A stretch of 46,365 bases of DNA from JAWXCE01 sp034440495 (GTDB lineage Bacteria > Pseudomonadota > Alphaproteobacteria > Rhizobiales > Rhodomicrobiaceae): NCBI GenBank assembly GCA_034440495.1, contig JAWXCE010000020.1, positions 1 through 46,365 of the forward strand, given 5' to 3'. Below are positions 41,643-46,365 of this stretch, piece after piece. The number at the start of each line of letters is the position of its first letter. The first letter of the stretch is position 1. The position numbers were made by a program, and so were the translations under genes. The notes under the pieces were generated by a model. That model worked only from the letters and a program-made list of their open reading frames with translations, made no database searches and was not told the DNA's origin.

Positions 41643-44600
41643 ATGCATATTACCAAGCTCAGGCTGCTCGGCTTTAAATCCTTTGTCGAGGCAACCGAAC
41701 TCATCGTCGGCCCCGGCCTCACTGGTGTTGTTGGCCCGAACGGCTGTGGTAAGTCCAACCTGCTCGAAGGCCTGCGCTGGGTGATGGGCGAAACGTCCTA
41801 CAAATCCATGCGCGGCTCCGGCATGGACGACGTGATTTTTGCGGGCACCGACATTCGCCCCGGCCGCAACACCGCTGAAGTCACAGTTTTCCTCGACAAC
41901 TCCCGCCGCACCGCGCCCGCCGCGCTGAACGATAGCGATACGCTAGAAATTTCTCGCCGCATTCAGCGTGAAGCTGGCTCAATTTATAAGGTGAACGGCC
42001 GCGAGGCCCGCGCCCGCGATGTACAGTTGCTCTTCGCCGATGCGGCGACGGGCGCGCGCAGTCAAGCGCTGGTGCAGCAGGGGCAGATTGGGCAAATCGT
42101 TTCGTCGAAGCCGCAGGACCGGCGGCGTATCCTTGAAGACGCGGCTGGCATTGCCGGTTTACACGGGCGACGCCACGAGGCGGAACTGCGTCTGAAAGCG
42201 GCTGAGACCAACCTTGAGCGGCTGCAGGATGTTATCAACAATCTTGGCTCGCAGTTAACGAATTTGAAGCGGCAGGCACGGCAGGCGGCGAAATACAAGG
42301 AAATCGCCGCTGAATTGCGAAAATCCGAGGCGCTACAGCATCATCTGAACTGGACGGCGACGAACGCGCAGGTGGCTGCTGAGGAGGCTGCCTTGCAGGA
42401 GGCGATGCGCGCCGCCGGGCAATTCACGCAAGCCGAAGCCGCCGCCATCCGCATGCAGGCCAAGGCCGCCGATCAGCTACAGCCCTTGCGCGAGGAGGAG
42501 GCCGTGCGCGCCGCCGTGCTGTACCGTCTGGAGGCCGAGCGCGGTCGTCTGGAGGCGGAGGAGGCGCGGGCCAAGGAGCGGCATGTGGAGCTTACCGCAC
42601 GCCTTGCCCAATTACAAAAGGATGCCGCGCGCGAGGAGGAGGCCATCGCCGAAACGCGCGACATCCTCATCCGCCTCGCGGAGGAAGAGGAAACGCTGAA
42701 TAGTCAGGGCGGGTTTGATGGCGATGCGCGCGAGGAAGCCCGCGCCGCCGCCGATGAAGCGCTGGCGGTGCTAACCGAGGCCGAAAATGCTTCATCTGCA
42801 CTGACTCAAGAGGCGGCGGAGTTGCGCGCAAAACGCCGCCAGCTTGAAGCAGGCATCGCCGATCACAATGCTAGCGCCGCGCGTTTTGAGGCGCAAGCAG
42901 TCGATCTTGATCGCCAAATCTTAACGCTTGGTGGTGCCGGGGCGGCCGAGACTGAAGAGCTTTACATTCAGATTGAGCAGCTTTCCGAGGTGCTGGAGCG
43001 CGTCGAGGGCGAGGCGCGCAATGCGGAGCAGGCTTTGGCCGAGGCTCGCGTTAACGAGCAGGCCGCGCGCGATGAAGCGGCGCAATTGCGGCTCAAGGCT
43101 CGCCAGTTGGAGACCGAGGCGGCGACGCTCATCAAAATCCTCAAGCCCGAGGACAGCAAGCGCTGGAAGCCGGTGGTCGATCAAATCCGCGTCGCGCCGG
43201 GGTATGAAATTCCGCTCGGCGCAGCGCTGGGCGACGATTTGGATGTGCCCGCCGACGAGGCCGCGCCGGTGCGCTGGGGCCGGGTGACGCCCGGCTCCGA
43301 CGATCCCGGGTTGCCGATTGGCGCTGAGCCGCTCACCCGGTTTGTCTCCGGCCCGCCGGAGTTGTCGCGCCGCCTGTCGCAAATCGGCGTGGTTACGCGC
43401 GAAAATGGCCGTGCGCTCGCTGCCTTGCTTAAATCGGGCCAGCGGTTGGTGACGAAGGAGGGCGATTTGTGGCGCTGGGACGGGTTCGCCGCCAACGCCG
43501 ATGCGCCAACCGCCGCCGCCAAACGCCTTGAGGGCCGCAACCGGCTGGAAACGCTGGAAAAAGACGCGCTCACCTCGCGCATGGCTGCAGAGCAATCGGA
43601 GGACGCCAGCAAAGGGGCGCGCCAAGCCGTGCTAGCCGCCGAAGGTGAGGAAAAACGGCTTCGCGAACTATGGCGTCGCATGCAAAGCGATGTGGCTCGC
43701 GCTCGCGAAAGCCTTTCGAAAGCTGAGCGGGCGGCGCAGGAAACGAACTCGAAACTCGCCGCGCTGGGGGAGGCTCTGAGCCGCACACGCGCGCAAAGCG
43801 CCGAGGCCGTGGACCAGAAGCGTGAGGCTGAAGCCGGGCTGGACGCCGCCGCGCCGGTTGCCGAGTTAGAGGCTCGGCTGGATGCGATGCGCGCGGATAT
43901 TTCCGCCAAACGAGGGGCTTACACGGCGGCGAAATCGGCGCTGGATGGCATCGACCGTGAAATTCGCCAGCGCCGCGAGCGGCTCGCCGCGATCGCGAGC
44001 GAGCGCGGGCGCTGGTCGAACCGGGCGAAAAGTGCGGAAGGGCAAATCGGCACGCTGGAGGCGCGCGTGGGCGAAGTGCGCACGGAATTGGCGGCGCTTG
44101 CCGATCTGCCCGCGCAGGTGGCGGAGCGCCGCAACCGCCTGCTGACCGAGATTAGCAAGGCGGAGGGCGAACGCCGCGCCGCCGCGGACAAACTCGCCGC
44201 CGCCGACACGACCTTGCGCGACAGCGACCGGGCGCTTCGCGAAATTCAGGCGAGTCTTGGCGCCGCCCGCGAGACGCGCGCCCGCGTAGAGGCCCGGCTT
44301 GAGGCCGTCCGCGAGAAACGCGCCGACCAGGTGCAGCTCACGCGCGAGCATCTCGAATGCTCGGTGGAGGACTGTTTGTCGCTCGCAGGTGTAGAGCCGG
44401 GCGCGCCGCTGCCCGAGCCGCACGAGCTTGAGCAAACGATCGTCAAGCTGAAGGGCGAGCGCGAGCGCATGGGCGGTGTTAACCTGCGCGCGGAGGAAGA
44501 GGCTGGGCAGATCGGGGCCGAATATGACGCGATGGAAAAGGAGCGCGCCGACCTGACCGAAGCCATCGCCAAGCTGCGCCAGGGCATTTCCAGCCTGAAC

Positions 44601-45095
44601 CGCGAGGGCCGCGCGCGGCTGTCAGAGGCGTTCGAGACGGTGAACGGGCATTTCGGGCGCCTGTTTAAGGTGCTGTTCGGGGGCGGCAGCGCCGAGTTGC
44701 AACTCATCGAGTCCGACGATCCGCTGGAGGCCGGGCTTGAGCTGTTATGCTGCCCGCCGGGGAAAAAGCCGCAGGTGCTGTCGCTGCTCTCGGGCGGCGA
44801 GAAGGCGCTGACGGCGCTGGCGCTCATTTTTGCGGTGTTTTTGACGAACCCGTCGCCGATCTGCGTGCTCGACGAGGTGGACGCGCCGCTGGACGACTCG
44901 AACGTCGACCGCTTCTGCACCATGATGGAGGAAATGGCGCGCTCCACCGAAACCCGCTTCCTCGTCATCACCCACCACCCGATGACCATGAGCCGCATGC
45001 ACCGCCTGTTCGGCGTGACGATGCAGGAAAAGGGCGTGAGCCAGCTGGTGAGCGTGGACTTGCAGACGGGGATCAAGTTCCGGGAGGCGAGTTAG
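41643..45095 (+). CDS. smc: Chromosome segregation protein SMC
   Basis: Full-length SMC ATPase (1150 aa), the core of the condensin-like complex with ScpA and ScpB. The N-terminus reads MHITKLRLLGFKSFVEATEL with Walker A GPNGCGKSNLLEGL. Long coiled coils run about 170-490 and 640-970, with the hinge between (GYEIPLGAALGDDLDVPADE). The C-terminal head has the signature LSGGEKALTALALIF, Walker B/D-loop CVLDEVDAPLDDSNV and H-loop VITHHPMTMSRM. The last 219 bases (44877-45095) are repeated downstream at 45742-45960. It ends with IKFREAS and TAG. Confidence 0.97.
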   Translation: MHITKLRLLGFKSFVEATELIVGPGLTGVVGPNGCGKSNLLEGLRWVMGETSYKSMRGSGMDDVIFAGTDIRPGRNTAEVTVFLDNSRRTAPAALNDSDTLEISRRIQREAGSIYKVNGREARARDVQLLFADAATGARSQALVQQGQIGQIVSSKPQDRRRILEDAAGIAGLHGRRHEAELRLKAAETNLERLQDVINNLGSQLTNLKRQARQAAKYKEIAAELRKSEALQHHLNWTATNAQVAAEEAALQEAMRAAGQFTQAEAAAIRMQAKAADQLQPLREEEAVRAAVLYRLEAERGRLEAEEARAKERHVELTARLAQLQKDAAREEEAIAETRDILIRLAEEEETLNSQGGFDGDAREEARAAADEALAVLTEAENASSALTQEAAELRAKRRQLEAGIADHNASAARFEAQAVDLDRQILTLGGAGAAETEELYIQIEQLSEVLERVEGEARNAEQALAEARVNEQAARDEAAQLRLKARQLETEAATLIKILKPEDSKRWKPVVDQIRVAPGYEIPLGAALGDDLDVPADEAAPVRWGRVTPGSDDPGLPIGAEPLTRFVSGPPELSRRLSQIGVVTRENGRALAALLKSGQRLVTKEGDLWRWDGFAANADAPTAAAKRLEGRNRLETLEKDALTSRMAAEQSEDASKGARQAVLAAEGEEKRLRELWRRMQSDVARARESLSKAERAAQETNSKLAALGEALSRTRAQSAEAVDQKREAEAGLDAAAPVAELEARLDAMRADISAKRGAYTAAKSALDGIDREIRQRRERLAAIASERGRWSNRAKSAEGQIGTLEARVGEVRTELAALADLPAQVAERRNRLLTEISKAEGERRAAADKLAAADTTLRDSDRALREIQASLGAARETRARVEARLEAVREKRADQVQLTREHLECSVEDCLSLAGVEPGAPLPEPHELEQTIVKLKGERERMGGVNLRAEEEAGQIGAEYDAMEKERADLTEAIAKLRQGISSLNREGRARLSEAFETVNGHFGRLFKVLFGGGSAELQLIESDDPLEAGLELLCCPPGKKPQVLSLLSGGEKALTALALIFAVFLTNPSPICVLDEVDAPLDDSNVDRFCTMMEEMARSTETRFLVITHHPMTMSRMHRLFGVTMQEKGVSQLVSVDLQTGIKFREAS

Positions 45096-45110
45096 TTTCT
45101 CCTGAACGCG

Positions 45111-45150
45111 AAACCGATTGGCGATCGCAGCCGGTTTTTGTTATTTTTGT
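45111..45150 (+). terminator. Possible smc terminator
   Basis: AAACCG (45111-45116) pairs with CGGTTT (45132-45137) around a 15-base loop containing the palindrome GCGATCGC, followed by a T-rich tail to about 45150. Placed 16 bases after the smc stop. The stem is short, so this is a moderate call. Confidence 0.5.
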
Positions 45151-45172
45151 TTGAACGGTGAGGTGAGTAAGC

Positions 45173-45400
45173 ATGAATATTCAACTATCTCCGGACGCAG
45201 AACGATGGGCCTTGAGCGCTGTCGCCGAGGGACGGTTTGCGACTCCCGAGGATGCAATCCGATACGCGATTGACAGGACAAAATGCGAAGAGTTGCGGCA
45301 AGTGCTTGCGGCGTCTGAAAAAGCGGGCGGCGCGCATGGGGCCGAAGATGCGCGAGCTTATGTCCGGCGGCATCTCGACAGTGCTGGCGATGTGCAATAG
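45173..45400 (+). CDS. parD: ParD-like antitoxin
   Basis: A 75-aa antitoxin of the ParD/CopG-like ribbon-helix-helix type. The N-terminus has MNIQLSPDAERWALSAVAEG and FATPEDAIRYAIDRTK, then a C-terminal toxin-binding helix (RQVLAASEKAGG, DARAYVRRHLDS). GAGGTGAG lies upstream of the ATG. Its stop overlaps the toxin start by one base (TAGTG), the usual coupling. The frame is intact although the toxin is not. It lies between the two copies of the smc 3' end. Confidence 0.85.
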   Translation: MNIQLSPDAERWALSAVAEGRFATPEDAIRYAIDRTKCEELRQVLAASEKAGGAHGAEDARAYVRRHLDSAGDVQ

Positions 45401-45730
45401 TGCCGAAGCTGGTTTTCCGCAGCCACGCGCTCATTAACATCGCGGACATCGCATCCTACTCCAAAGAGAAAGCGCAAGCCGGGAAATGGCAACCTCCTTT
45501 GCGGACAGACTCATCGGGCACTGTGAGCACATCGCTGAGTGCCTGGACTTTTCGGACGCAGCCGTCCCGACCTGGGAAAAGACTACCGGAGCATGGCGTT
45601 CGGGAACTATGTGATCATTTTCCGGTATGCCGACGAAACGGATGTACGAAGTCATCTCTACGTCGTCGCGGTTGTTCATGGCGCGCGAGATATAGACGCT
45701 TATTTCGCGGATTACACGGACGCGGAATAA
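45400..45730 (+). pseudogene. parE: ParE/RelE-like toxin, broken by two frameshifts
   Basis: A ParE-type toxin gene spread over three frames. Frame one from GTG at 45400 gives MPKLVFRSHALINIADIASY. Near 45481-45490 one base is missing (probably a G in TGGC), after which the next frame gives ATSFADRLIGHCEHIAE. Near 45540 another base is missing and the third frame gives PGLFGRSRPDLGKDYRSMAF, YVIIFRYADETD and VVAVVHGARDIDAYF to TAA at 45728-45730. Joined, these make a normal ParE of about 110 aa with the HGARD-type C-terminal signature. The toxin should be inactive as written. Sequencing error is the main alternative. Confidence 0.82.
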
Positions 45731-45741
45731 TCGCAGTGCAG

Positions 45742-45960
45742 GTGGACGCGCCGCTTGACGACAACAACGTGGAGCGGTTCTGCGCCATGATGGAGGAGAT
45801 GGCGAAATCGACCGACACGCGCTTTCTCGTCATCACTCATCAGCCGATGACCATGAGCCGCATGAACCGCCTGTTCGGCGTGACCATGATGGAAAAGGGC
45901 GTGAGCCAGCTCGTTAGCGTGGACTTGCAGACGGGGATCAAGTTTAGAGAGGCAAGTTGA
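45742..45960 (+). pseudogene. Second copy of the smc 3' end (C-terminal fragment)
   Basis: These 219 bases align without gaps to the end of smc (44877-45095). By my hand count 188 of 219 bases and 64 of 72 residues agree. It encodes VDAPLDDNNVERFCAMMEEM onward to GVSQLVSVDLQTGIKFREAS and its own TGA. Weak similarity may continue a few bases upstream, to about 45733. There is no start codon or upstream head domain, so it cannot work alone. Many of the differences are silent, meaning both copies were under protein-level selection until recently. It directly follows the broken toxin gene. Confidence 0.9.
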
Positions 45961-45972
45961 AAATCTATGAAA

Positions 45973-46224
45973 CTAAGCTAGCGCCAAGGAGCGTATAAAA
46001 TTACACAACCTTTCAGCTTCTTCGCCAGATAAGTCGCGAGGAAGGCTTATCGGAATGTTGGTATCCTTAGTCAACGGAAAAGAGTAGCTATTTAAATCTC
46101 TATTGCTGGGATCTATAGCAAGCGACGGCTCTAATTTACGAAACTCTTTATTTTGTATGGGCGTAAGAGCCTCAGGCGTTATCGATTTATTAGACTTCCA
46201 TTCAAATCTTGTTTTATATGTTAA
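45973..46224 (-). pseudogene. 3' end of a hypothetical gene cut by the IS element
   Basis: On the minus strand the frame is open from the IS boundary: LTYKTRFEWKSNKSITPEAL, then SYSFPLTKDTNIPISLPRDL and SGEEAERLCNFIRSLALA to TAG at 45973-45975. The ending LPRDLSGEEAERLCNFIRSL looks like the C-terminus of short uncharacterised proteins I recall from alphaproteobacteria. The 5' part lies beyond the insertion and is not in the window, so the gene was interrupted. Codon use is AT-rich. The function is unknown. Confidence 0.6.
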
Positions 46225-46365
46225 CCTAGTGATTGACCGAGACGGAAGAGTCCGATTTGGGATTCCAATTACGGACGGTTTGTGCGACTCTTTGTCATGC
46301 GCACCGGGATCACAATCACTGTCTCCGCTTCGGATCGTCTGCGGCTTGAGACCATCGTCGGCAAC
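46225..46365 (+). mobile_element. IS630-like insertion sequence, right copy (partial)
   Basis: Left end of an IS630-type element entering the window's right edge. It begins near CTAG at 46226-46229 and continues with the terminal region shared with positions 1-102. The element's first gene starts at 46297. The two copies face outward from the window, so the window, probably a contig, is bounded by two copies of one repeat. Confidence 0.85.
46297..46365 (+). CDS. IS630 family transposase, N-terminal fragment
   Basis: The first 23 codons give MRTGITITVSASDRLRLETI then VGN, running off the edge. IS630-family transposases commonly start MRTGISITVSxxDRxRLExIV, so the match is close. In the complete protein this would be followed by a helix-turn-helix region and a DDE catalytic domain. 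The reverse-complement copy at the left edge shows the first nine codons. Confidence 0.85.
   Translation, partial: MRTGITITVSASDRLRLETIVGN

Noticed and set aside
42921..43625. Long minus-strand frame (234 codons) within smc
   Set aside because: Lies opposite the coiled-coil and hinge coding sequence; no start signal and no recognisable domain.
45400..45960. A 186-codon frame joining the ParE N-terminus to the smc fragment
   Set aside because: The middle third is out of frame for ParE and has no similarity to either protein. It is more simply a chance open frame across two decayed genes than a new fusion.
1..46365. tRNA genes, rRNA genes and CRISPR arrays
   Set aside because: No T-loop plus acceptor-stem pattern and no regularly spaced short repeats were seen by eye on either strand.

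Overview
The window is a 46.4 kb piece of an alphaproteobacterial chromosome of moderately high GC. Evidence for the class is a MucR/Ros regulator, a UPF0262 protein, a PAS_5-family protein, a DUF6456 protein next to a DnaA-domain-IV-only protein, and the gene orders LMW phosphatase / infA / maf / yacG, ubiH / tesB / glnK / amtB / aminotransferase / ftsK, and mutY / dciA / dsbA / smc. The order or genus cannot be fixed from the sequence alone. I see no tRNA, rRNA or CRISPR array. Most of the window is housekeeping DNA.

Layout. 1-102: end of an IS630-like element. 0.1-5.4 kb: PhoD-type phosphatase, AlkB-type hydroxylase, L,D-transpeptidase, PIF1-like helicase. 5.4-7.2 kb: a visibly AT-richer decayed gene (GHKL ATPase plus PD-(D/E)xK nuclease) with one nonsense codon and two frameshifts. 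7.3-12.2 kb: TauE-like permease, UPF0262, LMW phosphatase, a large membrane-spanning alpha/beta hydrolase on the other strand, then infA, maf and yacG. 12.2-15.7 kb: a regulator-rich block (DUF6456, DnaA-domain-IV protein, XRE regulator, unknown 107-aa protein, PAS protein, MucR). 16.2-20.6 kb: NhaD/CitMHS-type antiporter, MsrB, oligopeptidase B. 20.8-30.5 kb: UbiH-like hydroxylase, TesB, GlnK, two ammonium transporters, DapC-like aminotransferase, FtsK. 30.5-36.5 kb: small unknown genes, NemA-like ene-reductase with its TetR regulator, a 41-aa secreted peptide, TerC/Alx, ABA4-like protein, DUF2147 protein. 36.8-45.1 kb: TerB/J-domain protein, amidase, MutY, DciA, two DsbA-like proteins, SMC. 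45.1-46.4 kb: a scar with parD, a twice-frameshifted parE, a second copy of the smc 3' end, the tail of an interrupted gene, and a second IS630-like copy.

How it fits together. glnK and the two amt genes form an ammonium uptake and sensing unit with a possible sigma-54 promoter. smc, ftsK and dciA serve chromosome replication and segregation, and mutY serves repair. MsrB, the two DsbA-like proteins and the ene-reductase deal with redox or electrophile stress. The L,D-transpeptidase and amidase act on the cell wall.

The most notable signals are: (1) the smc 3' end present twice around a degenerate parDE module, which looks like a gene-end-restoring insertion; (2) the decayed GHKL-nuclease gene, a defence-like fossil; (3) IS630-like ends in inverted orientation at both window edges; (4) an alpha/beta hydrolase whose catalytic domain is split by about eight membrane segments, set inside an otherwise conserved housekeeping cluster; (5) the DnaA-domain-IV / DUF6456 gene pair. 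No complete, intact new system is evident. The strongest leads are the insertion scar and the decayed gene.
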